Numbered from the stretch's first letter, positions 36,005 through 46,600 are shown. The stretch is 64,000 nt of DNA from Gelidibacter salicanalis (GCF_007997285.1 NZ_VORX01000008.1:1-64000), one strand, 5' to 3'. The notes: a model not told the origin generated them from the sequence alone. Numbers and translations: made by a program.

Positions 36005-39000
36005 TTATTCTTCTAAAAGTGCCATTAATGTATTTTCTATATACCTACTATATTCTGCAATGGTTGGCAGTTCAAATATTTTATTCAAGGGTAGATTTAA
36101 TTCGATTTCGTCATTTATTCTAGCTGTTACACGAATTGCGGCCAAAGAGTGTCCTCCCAAAGCAATAAAGTTATCATAGATACCCACTTTTTTAAGTTGT
36201 AGAACATCCTGCCATATCCGCTCCAAAATTTCTTCTATCTCATTTCTAGGCGCGGCATAGGGCGTTTCTAATTCCAGTTGAACGCTCGTTAAGTTTTGCA
36301 AAGCTTTTTTGTCTACTTTGCCATTCTTGGTTAACGGAATTTTGTTTAAATGCTTAAAAACGGTAGGCACCATATAGGAGGGAAGTCTCAATGCGGCAAA
36401 TTCTCTAATGTCTTTGAGTGATAAATTAGGGTTTCCTGTGTAATAGGCCACAAGCTTATCTGTGTTCTGCCAATCTTCCTCCGATTTGTCATAACCAATT
36501 TCTTTCAGGATTCGTTTGGCCTCAGCCTCGTCAATAACTTCATTTATTTCTTCCAGACTCTCGTCGCGGGTTTTATGACCTAATCTGACATCCCAACTGT
36601 ACGGAAATGAATAGTTACTATATCCCATTTCTTTTTTATGAACATAGATACCCACTTGATTTATGAGACAGTTGGTTGATCTACCAGTATCAGTTGGTCT
36701 CACCCAACCTACATTTTCCTTTAAATAGACGAGCATATCTTCCAGGCTTACGTCGCTAAAACGGTAGAAATCCACGAATTCTACCTTTTCAAAAACACGA
36801 TCATCTTCAAAAATGGAAACATCGAGAAGTCTTTTAACCGCATCATCCTCTTGGTGGTACAATTTACGAGCTTCTAGAATGGTCTGATCAATCACCTTGG
36901 AATCTAAGGTATCGTCCGAAAAAAGTTCTTCTGTAAGTCTGGTCTCAAAAAATTGACCTCTTGAAAGACCCGTAACAATATATGGGATTTCCTTTTTTAA
37001 AGCGATTTGAGTACTTATCGTGTAGATGGTCTTAAAGCATCCGTTGCAGACATTATGGTGTCTGTGAAGGCTATCGACAAAAATATCGTTCATGTGAGGT
37101 GTTTCGCCGTAAACATGATCAACCCCTAATTTTTTAACGATCGTAGTAATATTTGCCTTGGCTTGATCGGAAATGTAGCCATTGTCCATGGTGAACGCTA
37201 GCACTCTTAATCCCATATTAACCAATCTGGATAAAACGTAAGTACTATCTTTGCCACCACTGAGCAGTGAGATGCAATCATAATTAGGATTTTCATCTCT
37301 TTTGGAAGTCAACAACTTTACCAACTCATCATCATTTTTAAAATAGCGCTCAACTTTCGTTTTATAATCTTCGAATGACGTACAGAGATGGCATATGCCA
37401 TATTGATTAAAATCGGTATTTGGATAATTTGATGGCAGCCCACATTTTATACAATTCACGATATCGTCTTCAGGAATATGGATGTCATCCTTTATCAATA
37501 CAACGGCACAATTATCTACTTCCGGATGATGGACAAGATTCGATTCGATATCTGATAATTCGATCCGATAGCCTCTCAATTTCACTTGGTCATCTGTTCG
37601 TCCTAAATACTCCAGTTCTCCGTCATTATTGATGCGGCCTAAGTCACCAGACTTGTACATTTTAGAACCTTCGAAAAATGGATTTTCTACAAATTTAGCT
37701 GCTGTCATTTCTGGAGAGCTGATATAGCCTTCAGCTAAACCGATACCACTTAAATACAATTCTCCAATAACACCTTGGGGAACACTATTTTTATAGCTAT
37801 CCAAAACATAAACTTGCATATTATCAATTGGTTTCCCAATGGGTACGGACGATCCCAGGTGCATTTGAGCGTCATACTCACTCACGATGCAGCCTACAGT
37901 GGCCTCAGTTGGACCATACTCATTATAGATTTTAATCGGATTAAGGAATAACGATTGAATCGATTGCGCGAGTGCTACCTTTAAATCTTCACCGCCAATA
38001 ATCATGGTGTCAATATTGGAGGAGCTGAGTTTTTTTTCTTGAACGAGAGCTAAATGCGACGGTGTTAGTTTAATAATATTCACCAAGTTATCTTCAAAAA
38101 CCTGTAATAGGCTCACATCGGGACCGGAAGTGTTTTCTTTATAAGTTATAATCCGACCGCCACTAATTAAGGGTAATAAGGTAGAGGTTATAGTAAGGTC
38201 AAAACCGATAGAACTAAATAAAGGAACTATTGATTTTTCATTAATAGTGTAATTTGTCTTTGACCATAACAAATAATTAGTAAGTGCTCTGTGAGATATA
38301 CAAACGCCTTTCGGAACTCCCGTGCTACCCGACGTATATAAGATATAGGCTAAGTCGCTCGTTTTTACATCGTTTTGAATGGTCGAGAACGGCTGATTAA
38401 AGATTTCTGAACTTTCTTTATTGATGTCACATACTTGGTTTGCGCTTAAATCTAGGTTTTTAGTCAATCCACTTTCTGTTAAGACTAGTGATGCATTTGC
38501 ATTTTTTAGAATAAAACTGATGCGTTCAGGTGCTTGGTCAGTGGGTATTGGAATAAAGGTCGCTCCTAATTTTAATACGGCTAAAACACCAATGATATAG
38601 TCTGGATTTCTATAAAAATGAAGGGCTATCTTTTGATTTTTACGAATGCCTTTTTCGTGTAAATAATGAGCGAGTTGATTGGCTTTCTTATTAAGCTCAG
38701 AATAGGTTAAGGTTCGTCTGCCCCCTTGTATTGCTACAGCATTTGGCCTGTTTAAGGCATGTTCTTCGAAATAGGTGATTGCCGTTCCAGTCGGTTCTAC
38801 GATTTTAAAATTGGGATCTATGAGTGATTTTTGCTCTGTAGGTGATACTAAACTGGGCACTGAAATACATGTTTCAATATCATCGAGCATGGCATCCAAA
38901 AGACTCAATAAATGACCAGACACCCTTTCTCTTAGATTAGAATTAAATGTGCCGTGATTTAAATCTAACATGATTTTAAATTCTCCGTTAGAATCAGGTA

Positions 39001-40132
39001 CCATGACGTGGCATCTCATTTGGTGGTTACTATCAATATGACCCGTATAAATCCATTCTGACGTGGTTGGGAAGCCATTGAAATTTGAAAATCCAGTATG
39101 TATATAGTTCAATACAACGTTAAAACTATTGCTGATTTCAGAAGTAATTGTATCCTGTAAGGCGTGTTTTAAATTGTTGTTATTTTCAAGCTTTACCCGC
39201 TGTAAAATCGATTTAAAACTATCCGTTTCTTCAATCTCAGTCATCATTGGGAAAATCTCAAGAAAGTAGCCCACGGTATTATGAAATTTTCTTTGAATCC
39301 TATTGTGTAAAGGCGCTCCTATAGCCAACTTTTTTTGATCGCTAACCCGATACATATAAATGAACAGGAGACTTGACAGGACATTAAATAAAGCTAATTG
39401 AGCGGTCCATCCCTTCACTTCAGGACGTTGTAAGAAGACATGTAATTTTTGTGAGCGGTCAGCACCCAAAGGGATATAAATTCTTGAGGCCTCGGTGGCG
39501 TTTGGTTTGGGATGAATTCCATAGAAGGATGGAAGTTTTTCAACCTCATGAACTTTCGAAGACCAATAGCTGTCGTCATCAATTTTTGAGCTCGCGGCTT
39601 GTAATTCAGAGGTCACATAGTCTAAATACGTGACGCTATATTCGGGTTGAAATGAATTGAAATCATTTATTATTGCTTTGTAATAGCTATTCATCCGGTC
39701 AAAAACAATCTTTCGAGAAACCCCGTCAGTAACCAAATGATGCATGTTCATGAACCAGATATAACTGTTCTCACTCTTTTTGATCAGAACAGCGTCAAAT
39801 ACCTGTTGTGATAAATTCAACTTTTCCAAACTGCGGTTCAATAGCCAATCTGTAATCACATCACTTTCTGAATCCAAAGAAAAATCGAGGTATTCGATGT
39901 CATATTTTAAGCTATCTTTTGCTTCCTGAAATGGAATACCGTCTTCTTCATAAAATCGGATTCTTAAGGCATCAGTGGCGTTAATTAAGAATTGAAAAGC
40001 ATTCTTAAAAATGTTTTGGTCAATTGGCCCTGATATTTCATAAGTATAAGCGGTGTTATATAAGGGAATGTCTGGATTGATTTTCTGACCAATCCAGAGC
40101 GATAGTTGACTTGCAGTGAGCTTTAACTTCAT
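36005..40132 (-). CDS. NRPS module C-A(PP-loop insertion)-PCP, predicted Asn-specific
   Basis: One continuous 1375-residue frame. The condensation domain (about 1-430) has HHLVTDG at 131-137. The adenylation core (about 450-870) has A3 TSGSTGVPKG, A5 NEYGPTE (737-743), A7 YKSGDLGR and A8 ending RGYRIELSDIE (863). After AVVLIKDD an extra domain runs from about 885 to 1222: CIKC and CHLC (Cys894/897/914/917), PP-loop SGGKDS (958-963), CNGC (Cys1029/1032) and Cys1155. The A domain then resumes with KLVAYYTG, A9 LPSYMVP and A10 NGKVDKK. The carrier Ser1329 is in LGGHSL. Substrate residues aligned to GrsA read D645, L646, T649, K688, I711, G713, E738, V746, G747, K1272, one change from the Asn code DLTKLGEVGK. 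PP-loop enzymes activate carbonyls with ATP for sulfur or nitrogen transfer. It is 27 bp after the carrier-protein gene. Confidence 0.92.
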   Translation of the reverse strand: MKLKLTASQLSLWIGQKINPDIPLYNTAYTYEISGPIDQNIFKNAFQFLINATDALRIRFYEEDGIPFQEAKDSLKYDIEYLDFSLDSESDVITDWLLNRSLEKLNLSQQVFDAVLIKKSENSYIWFMNMHHLVTDGVSRKIVFDRMNSYYKAIINDFNSFQPEYSVTYLDYVTSELQAASSKIDDDSYWSSKVHEVEKLPSFYGIHPKPNATEASRIYIPLGADRSQKLHVFLQRPEVKGWTAQLALFNVLSSLLFIYMYRVSDQKKLAIGAPLHNRIQRKFHNTVGYFLEIFPMMTEIEETDSFKSILQRVKLENNNNLKHALQDTITSEISNSFNVVLNYIHTGFSNFNGFPTTSEWIYTGHIDSNHQMRCHVMVPDSNGEFKIMLDLNHGTFNSNLRERVSGHLLSLLDAMLDDIETCISVPSLVSPTEQKSLIDPNFKIVEPTGTAITYFEEHALNRPNAVAIQGGRRTLTYSELNKKANQLAHYLHEKGIRKNQKIALHFYRNPDYIIGVLAVLKLGATFIPIPTDQAPERISFILKNANASLVLTESGLTKNLDLSANQVCDINKESSEIFNQPFSTIQNDVKTSDLAYILYTSGSTGVPKGVCISHRALTNYLLWSKTNYTINEKSIVPLFSSIGFDLTITSTLLPLISGGRIITYKENTSGPDVSLLQVFEDNLVNIIKLTPSHLALVQEKKLSSSNIDTMIIGGEDLKVALAQSIQSLFLNPIKIYNEYGPTEATVGCIVSEYDAQMHLGSSVPIGKPIDNMQVYVLDSYKNSVPQGVIGELYLSGIGLAEGYISSPEMTAAKFVENPFFEGSKMYKSGDLGRINNDGELEYLGRTDDQVKLRGYRIELSDIESNLVHHPEVDNCAVVLIKDDIHIPEDDIVNCIKCGLPSNYPNTDFNQYGICHLCTSFEDYKTKVERYFKNDDELVKLLTSKRDENPNYDCISLLSGGKDSTYVLSRLVNMGLRVLAFTMDNGYISDQAKANITTIVKKLGVDHVYGETPHMNDIFVDSLHRHHNVCNGCFKTIYTISTQIALKKEIPYIVTGLSRGQFFETRLTEELFSDDTLDSKVIDQTILEARKLYHQEDDAVKRLLDVSIFEDDRVFEKVEFVDFYRFSDVSLEDMLVYLKENVGWVRPTDTGRSTNCLINQVGIYVHKKEMGYSNYSFPYSWDVRLGHKTRDESLEEINEVIDEAEAKRILKEIGYDKSEEDWQNTDKLVAYYTGNPNLSLKDIREFAALRLPSYMVPTVFKHLNKIPLTKNGKVDKKALQNLTSVQLELETPYAAPRNEIEEILERIWQDVLQLKKVGIYDNFIALGGHSLAAIRVTARINDEIELNLPLNKIFELPTIAEYSRYIENTLMALLEE

Positions 40133-40159
40133 GTGTTTTTTATTTGTTGCATAAGCAAC

Positions 40160-40396
40160 TTAGGTTCGGGATTGTGATAAATAATTAGAAATGCTTCGAA
40201 CGGAATTGAAATTTTCAACGGTCATGTCCTCCGGATTTATAGTCATATGAAATTCTTTTTCCAAGAATACAATCAGTCGCATCATGCCCAAAGAATCTAC
40301 AATGCCATTTCCTAAAAGGTCTTCATCTAATTGAATTTCATCTAAAGATTCTAAAGAAATTTCCTCCTTAATGTAGTTAATGATAATGTCGTTCAT
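40160..40396 (-). CDS. Free-standing acyl/peptidyl carrier protein
   Basis: A 78-residue acidic helical protein. The phosphopantetheine serine is Ser35 in NGIVDSLGMM, the DSL motif of carrier proteins. Its start overlaps the stop of the upstream adenylation gene by 4 bp (ATGA), indicating translational coupling. Together the pair would load one amino or carboxylic acid for the first condensation domain downstream. It is too diverged from fatty-acid AcpP (DSLD/E context) to be the housekeeping carrier. Confidence 0.9.
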   Translation of the reverse strand: MNDIIINYIKEEISLESLDEIQLDEDLLGNGIVDSLGMMRLIVFLEKEFHMTINPEDMTVENFNSVRSISNYLSQSRT

Positions 40397-41964
40397 AGGG
40401 TTTGAGATTCAATCAATTCGATTATTTTTTTTCGATCTATTTTTCCGGTTCCAGTTCTTGGAAATTTGTGTATAATACTAATGGTTTGTGGTACCATATA
40501 ATAGGGCAGGTGTAGTTTACAATATTCAATGATCTCATTAGTGTTAATTTTCGCGCCAGCTACTAAACCAATCACAGCTTCAAGCTCAGGTATTTCTTTA
40601 TCTTTTTTTACCACAATGGCAGCGGCTTCGCTAATGAGTTCATTTTTTTGTAAGAGGGCTTCTATTTCGTCCAATTCAATTCTATAGCCTCTGAGTTTTA
40701 TTTGACGATCAATCCGTCCCAAAATCATAAGTTCATTATTAGTATTCTCGTACACCAAATCACCAGTTCTATAATAAACGTGATGATATCCAGGAGCCAT
40801 TTCTACTTTGAAAAAGGATTTTTCAGTGAGATTTTTATTATTCCAATAGCCAATCATCATGGTGGCCGTTCTGATCACCAGTTCTCCAGATTCACCTATT
40901 TTTACATCTTTATTTTCAGTGTCTAAGATTTTGTATTCGGTATTTTTCCAAACCGTACCTAATGGAATCGGGGCGTCAGTTGCAGGTGGTTTATCCAAAA
41001 TATAATAGGTGCAGCGTGCAACTTCGGAAGGCCCGTATGAATTAATGAACTTAGCATGTGGCCATTTCAGCATCAATTGCCTCAGCTGTTTGACGGGAAA
41101 TACCTCACCGCCAAATCTTACCCAGCGTAAAGTACTAAAATCATGATTATCAATGTTGCCGTGGAGCAAAACCTGGATCAAAATAAGCGGCACGGAAAAC
41201 CATATCGTGATTTGCTCCTTGGCCACTAATGCAGATAAACTAGCGGGTAACTTGACGTAGGCATCAGGAAAAATAACGGTTGTGGCGCCAACTAATGGTC
41301 CTGAGAAGTAGCCAAAAAGGGATTGGTCAAAGTGTAATGGCGCGAAATTTCCAATAATATCGCTTGAATTTGATTGATGTAAATCGGCTTCAAGTTTAGC
41401 CAAGCTTAGCAAACCGTGATGGGAATGCATAATACCTTTTGGCATTCCGGTAGATCCAGAGGTATATAAAATTGAGGCCAGATCATGTTCTAAGATTGTC
41501 TGTGGCACATAGTTATCCAACGGACGCAAAAATATGGATTCCCAAGAAACGTTCATACCATCTAAATCCTCCGATAGTCCAATGACATGTTTTACAACGT
41601 TGGATATTTGAGTAATTAATTTGATTTTCCGAGTTTGCGCTGATGTTGTAATAATATGTTTAATGCCGCAATCATTTAAAATTACAAGAATTCGTTCCAA
41701 AGGTAAAAACGGATCTATGGCAACAAAAGCGCCGCCCGATTTAAGAATGCCATATACAGCAATGGCAGAATCAAGACAACGATTCATCAAAATAGCCACA
41801 CGATCTCCACGTACGAGGTCTTTTTCCATGAGACATGATGATAGCTGATTAGCCTTAGTGTCTAGTGCTTGATAAGAGATAGAAATATCTAAACATTTGA
41901 ATGCCTCTTTTTTAGGATAGCGAGTGGCTGATTGCTCAAGTAAATTCGCAATATTATAAATCAT
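40393..41964 (-). CDS. Stand-alone adenylation enzyme (loads the carrier protein)
   Basis: A 523-residue ANL-family enzyme without condensation or carrier domains. It has A3 YTSGSTGMPKG (167-177), A5 NSYGPSE (308-314), A7 YRTGDLVYE and A8 GRIDRQIKLRGYRIE. The catalytic Lys508 is in TGTGKIDRK. Specificity positions aligned to GrsA read about D-Q-F-F-R-G-S-R-C-K, which matches no code I can name. Asp213 at the first position favours an alpha-amino acid. First gene of the minus-strand arm of the cluster, so it likely supplies the starter unit. Confidence 0.9.
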   Translation of the reverse strand: MIYNIANLLEQSATRYPKKEAFKCLDISISYQALDTKANQLSSCLMEKDLVRGDRVAILMNRCLDSAIAVYGILKSGGAFVAIDPFLPLERILVILNDCGIKHIITTSAQTRKIKLITQISNVVKHVIGLSEDLDGMNVSWESIFLRPLDNYVPQTILEHDLASILYTSGSTGMPKGIMHSHHGLLSLAKLEADLHQSNSSDIIGNFAPLHFDQSLFGYFSGPLVGATTVIFPDAYVKLPASLSALVAKEQITIWFSVPLILIQVLLHGNIDNHDFSTLRWVRFGGEVFPVKQLRQLMLKWPHAKFINSYGPSEVARCTYYILDKPPATDAPIPLGTVWKNTEYKILDTENKDVKIGESGELVIRTATMMIGYWNNKNLTEKSFFKVEMAPGYHHVYYRTGDLVYENTNNELMILGRIDRQIKLRGYRIELDEIEALLQKNELISEAAAIVVKKDKEIPELEAVIGLVAGAKINTNEIIEYCKLHLPYYMVPQTISIIHKFPRTGTGKIDRKKIIELIESQTL

Positions 41965-42319
41965 GCATCATAAATTAATTCTACACAGTTACTTCTTACT
42001 TACCAATTTTTATGAAAAATCCATCAAATTTAGAAACGACTAAAGGTAAATCAAGATTTTGAGCTTATCAAAATTCAGGAGTGTCCTTAAACCATTAAAT
42101 CTTGAATTTTGTCGATTAGTTGAGAATATGGTCTCAAAATAGTTAAATTAGTACCATATTTATTTGAAAGTTGAAAACTAATTGAATTTTAATCTTTTTT
42201 GCAATTGTAATAAAAGCTAGTAATATTCCTGTTTTTTCTCGGTTTTCGGAATGTAATTAGCCGATGCCATCTTAATCAAAAAATATTTATTTATACAATC
42301 AAATAAATTAATCAACCTA
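41965..42319. promoter_or_regulatory. Divergent control region of the peptide cluster
   Basis: These 355 bp separate the two arms of the cluster, so both promoters must be here. CAAAATTC (42069-42076) and GAATTTTG (42104-42111) form an 8-bp inverted repeat. ATTTATTT (42285-42292) and AAATAAAT (42301-42308) form another, 11 bp before the permease ATG. Either could be an operator or a weak hairpin. I find no exact TAnnTTTG box and no recognisable Fur, Zur or NikR site. Confidence 0.4.
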
Positions 42320-43579
42320 ATGAGAAAGTTACCCCTTCAAATTACTTTCATTTTACTTTTTTTGATCCCAATTTTTTCATACGCACATAAACCTGATAGG
42401 AGTGTTGTTTACCTCAGAATCTATGAAACTGGGGGAGTTGAGGGCCATTTTGATCTTGGCGCTGAAGATTTAAAAAAATATTTAGACTTTGACCTTAATT
42501 TGCATCCAACTCTGCAAGAGGTTGAACGCTATAAAGAAAAGATTCGCGAATATATTGTAAGGCATGCTTCCTTTTCTTCGCGCTATGGAGCACATAAAAT
42601 CGTGTTTACTGATGAGATGAGCATCCTAGATATAAGCTCAGGCTCTTTTGTTATTTCAAATTTCTATCTGGACAATATGGAGGTTGTACCCGATAATTTG
42701 GAGGTGAGCTTTACCGTATTTTTAGATGAGAATCCGATGCATACAAATGGCTTAGGAATAGAATATAATTGGAAGGCGGGCCTCATCAATAACGAGAAAA
42801 TTATCGCACTAGATTTTTCTACAAGTCACCGAACTAAAACTTTGGATTTAACGGATACTTCTGTTTGGAAGGGTTTTTTGGCCATGATAAAGCAAGGTAT
42901 GTTACATATCTGGGTAGGAATGGATCATGTACTCTTTTTATTGGCTTTAATATTACCATCGGTTGTAAGGCGACGACGTTTGACAGCAGGAATAGCATCT
43001 GATACTGTTGAAGAATCAGGGTATACCATCTGGGGATGGCAACCGGTGCAGAAATTTAGACCCGCATTCTTGTATATTTTAAAGATAGTTACCTTTTTCA
43101 CCATTGCCCATACCATAACCTTAAGCTTAGCAGCACTTCAAATTGTAGTGCTACCATCTTGGTTGGTGGAATCCATTATCGCGTTTTCAATAGGTCTTGC
43201 AGCTTATCATAATATCAGACCTGTCCTTGTTGGTAGAGATTGGATTATTGCTTTTGTTTTCGGACTTTTTCATGGCTTCGGTTTTGCAACGGTGTTGGGT
43301 GAACTTGGGTTTAAAGGAGAAAATCTATCGCTTTCATTGCTTGGTTTTAATATTGGCGTGGAAATAGGCCAAGTAGTAATCATCGCATTAATATTCCCAT
43401 TTCTATTCCTTATGAGAAAACTTAGGGTGTATCCGAAATTTATGGTCATCATATCGGTCATTTTGATCCTAATTTCTATTTATTGGATGATAGAACGACT
43501 TTTTGATGTCGATTTTCCATTGGATGAATATGTGTTAAACAAACTTCTTCCGGCTGCCAAATGGATCGGTTTAAAATAA
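42320..43579 (+). CDS. HupE/UreJ-like metal permease with extracytoplasmic N-domain
   Basis: A 419-residue protein. A signal peptide ends at about residue 22 (SYAH). A soluble domain of about 165 residues follows, then six or so membrane segments (190-415). HIWVGMDH (196-203) and FHGFGFA (His318 onward) are the metal-family motifs of HupE/UreJ, which transport nickel or cobalt in studied bacteria; FTIAHTITL adds another conserved histidine. The peptide synthetase starts 24 bp downstream, so the two are probably one operon. The metal is not readable from sequence. Confidence 0.88.
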   Translation: MRKLPLQITFILLFLIPIFSYAHKPDRSVVYLRIYETGGVEGHFDLGAEDLKKYLDFDLNLHPTLQEVERYKEKIREYIVRHASFSSRYGAHKIVFTDEMSILDISSGSFVISNFYLDNMEVVPDNLEVSFTVFLDENPMHTNGLGIEYNWKAGLINNEKIIALDFSTSHRTKTLDLTDTSVWKGFLAMIKQGMLHIWVGMDHVLFLLALILPSVVRRRRLTAGIASDTVEESGYTIWGWQPVQKFRPAFLYILKIVTFFTIAHTITLSLAALQIVVLPSWLVESIIAFSIGLAAYHNIRPVLVGRDWIIAFVFGLFHGFGFATVLGELGFKGENLSLSLLGFNIGVEIGQVVIIALIFPFLFLMRKLRVYPKFMVIISVILILISIYWMIERLFDVDFPLDEYVLNKLLPAAKWIGLK

Positions 43580-43603
43580 GGTATGTTTTAATGATAGTAG
43601 GAA

Positions 43604-46600
43604 GTGGAAGCAGATAATACAAAACGATTATTAGATAAATGGAAAAATAGCGACAAAAAAAAGTCGCTACAAACCTCTATTGTGAAAGCGCCGCCCGGAC
43701 TTCCAATACCTCTGACCAGTGGCCAACAACGCTTATGGTTTTTACAGCGTTTATTGCCCGAAAATCCAGTTTATAACTACTCAGAAAATTTTGTTTTAAC
43801 GGGTGAATTGAATATTCTGGCTTTCGCTCATTGCTTAAAACAGATTTTTGAAAACAATAGCATATTAAGATCTACATATTCCTATGTTAATGAGCAGCCT
43901 GTTCAATTAATTCATGATGGGCCTGAGATTAAACTGAACATGTTTGATTTAAGTAAGTTGTCAACCGAAGATAAGGAAAAACAAAAGCATGACCTGCTTT
44001 TATCCGACGCTAGGCTTCCATTTAGTTTGGATGTGTTTCCATTAGTAAGAACTACCTTAATAAAATTGAGTGATTCTGAACATGTTTTTTTAATGACCAT
44101 GCACCATATCATTTTCGATAAATGGTCTATGGATCTCTTCTTAAAAAAATTATCCACTGCCTACCGCAACTTTTTTGAAAGTCAAGATGTTTTAAAGAAT
44201 GATAGTGATCTTCAGTTTTCAGATTATGCATTTTGGCAAAGGAGCAGGGTGGTGTATAGCGATCAATTAGCTTATTGGAAAACAAAATTGGGTGGAGAAA
44301 TTCCATTTTTAGACCTTCCAACAGACTACCCTCAACCAGCTCGACCAACTTATAAAGGGACTTCATATAGATCGCAGTTTTCTAATGAATTATCGACACG
44401 TGTACTAGAGTTATGTAAAACTCTAGATACTACGCCGTATGTTTTGCTGCTGTCAGTTTATTATGTGTTGCTCTATAAATATAGTGGACAGAAAGATATT
44501 TTGGTTGGTTCACCAATTTCTCATAGAACTAGCAAGGTGCTAGAGAATATGATTGGATTTTTTGACGAAACAGTTGTTCTAAGAACGCGCGTTGTTCCGG
44601 AAATGACCTTTTCAAATTTTGTTACAACAGTAAAAGAGAATACATTGAAAGCTTTTGCGAATAAGGATGTGCCTTTTGAAGCATTGGTCAAAGAATTAAG
44701 TCCTCAGAGATCTTTGAGTGTCAATCCCTTTTTTCGAGTGATGTTTATTTATCATTCGGTTCAAAAGTCGCCTCACTTTGGTTCTGGATTGGAGCTGTCC
44801 CATTCATTTTTTAATCCAGGGGTATCCAAATTTGATCTTACACTTTATATAGCCAATGACAATGGTCAACTCTCTAGCGGATTTGAATATGCAAGCGATA
44901 TTTTTAAAGAGACTACAATAATTCAATTGCAGGAGCATCTTACATTGTTTCTGGAAACTGTAACTAAAAACCCAGAACAGAATATTTTGGAAGTTGACAT
45001 GTTGACGGTCAAAGAAAAACAATTCTTTTTTGAAAATACGAATCAGAATTCAAACTTTTTTCAAGAATTTCAAGGTATACATCATATCATTGAAAGTGTT
45101 GGCAAAATTAGTCCGCAAAAGACCGCCGTTACTTTTAAGAACGAATCTATAACTTACAAGACACTAAATGAAAGGGCCGATGCCTTGGCTGCTACCATCT
45201 TAAATCACACAAAAAATCGAAAGGAGATCATAGGCTTGTGTATTGACCGATCGCTTGAGATGATTATAGGCATGCTTGGAATCCTAAAAGCTGGCTGTGG
45301 GTATTTACCGCTAGACCCCGATTACCCCAAAGACCGTTTGGATTTTATCTTGAAAGATGCAGAATGCAACCTGTTGATTACCCAAACATTTATAAAAAAG
45401 CAGTATGAGGAGTCTGGGGTGCAAATGCTGTATATTGACAGTAACGAAATAATAAACGACCATAAAGATTTTAATCCTCCCATCATAAAAGAAGATGATA
45501 TCGCCTACGTTATTTATACCTCTGGAAGTACCGGATGGCCTAAAGGAGTTCCAATTTCGCATAAAAACATAATAAATTCGACGGCTGGACGCTTAGATTT
45601 CTACCCGGAGAATCCCGACGTTTTCTTGTTAATGTCTTCAATTTCTTTTGATAGTTCAAAAGCCGGAATTTTCTGGACCTTATGCACAGGTGGTAATCTG
45701 GTGATTACTGAGAAAAAAGCAGAACAGGATATTGCGCATCTAGAAGCCTTGATCCAGAAAAATTCTGTCACACATACTTTAATGCTTCCTTCTTTATATA
45801 AATTGATTCTTGAGCATGGTTCGATTTCTAATTTAGTTAGCTTGAAAGCGGTTATTGTAGCGGGCGAGGCCTGTTTACCTGAGTTACGCAACCTACATTT
45901 TGAAAAATTGGAAACGGTAAATTTGTATAACGAATACGGCCCTACTGAAGCATCCGTATGGTGTACCGCCTTTCGCATAAAAAAGACTGATGCTGATATC
46001 ATTCCCATCGGAAAACCTGTGGCCAATGCTAAGATGTATCTCTTAAATGAAACTCTTGATATGGTGCCTTTTGGCGCTGTAGGTGATATGTATGTGGGAG
46101 GTCCTGGCCTAACTAAGGGTTATATTAACAAGCCTGAATTAAATAAAAAGGTCTTTTTAAACAATCCTTTCAACAACAATTCTGATGGACGCTTATATAA
46201 AACTGGCGATCGTGGGCGCTATGACCAGGAAGGAAATATCGAATTTTTGGGCCGGATTGATGAGCAGGTTAAAATCAGAGGACACAGAATTGAACTTGAT
46301 GAAGTTGAAAAAGCGATGCGTCAAATATTTACGAACAACAAAATAGTCGTTTTAGTAGAAGAAAAAAATGCCATTAAACGGCTGATTTCATTTGTAGAGG
46401 CTAGTGAGCCACTCGATTTATTAGCAATTAAAGCGACTTTAAAGGAAATACTTCCTGATTTTATGATTCCCTCGGCAATTTATCCCATTGCGGAGTTTCC
46501 GTTTTTACCGAATGGAAAAATCGACAAGAAATCGCTCTTAGGCATTGAGAGACATACATCATCAAGTCCTTTAGGTGCGCACGAATTGCCAACAAGTGAA

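Noticed and set aside
36005-40132. PP-loop domain as a separate gene fused by assembly error
   Set aside because: The A domain is split at a structurally sensible loop and resumes exactly at KLVAYY/A9 in the same frame, with linkers on both sides and the catalytic A10 lysine intact.
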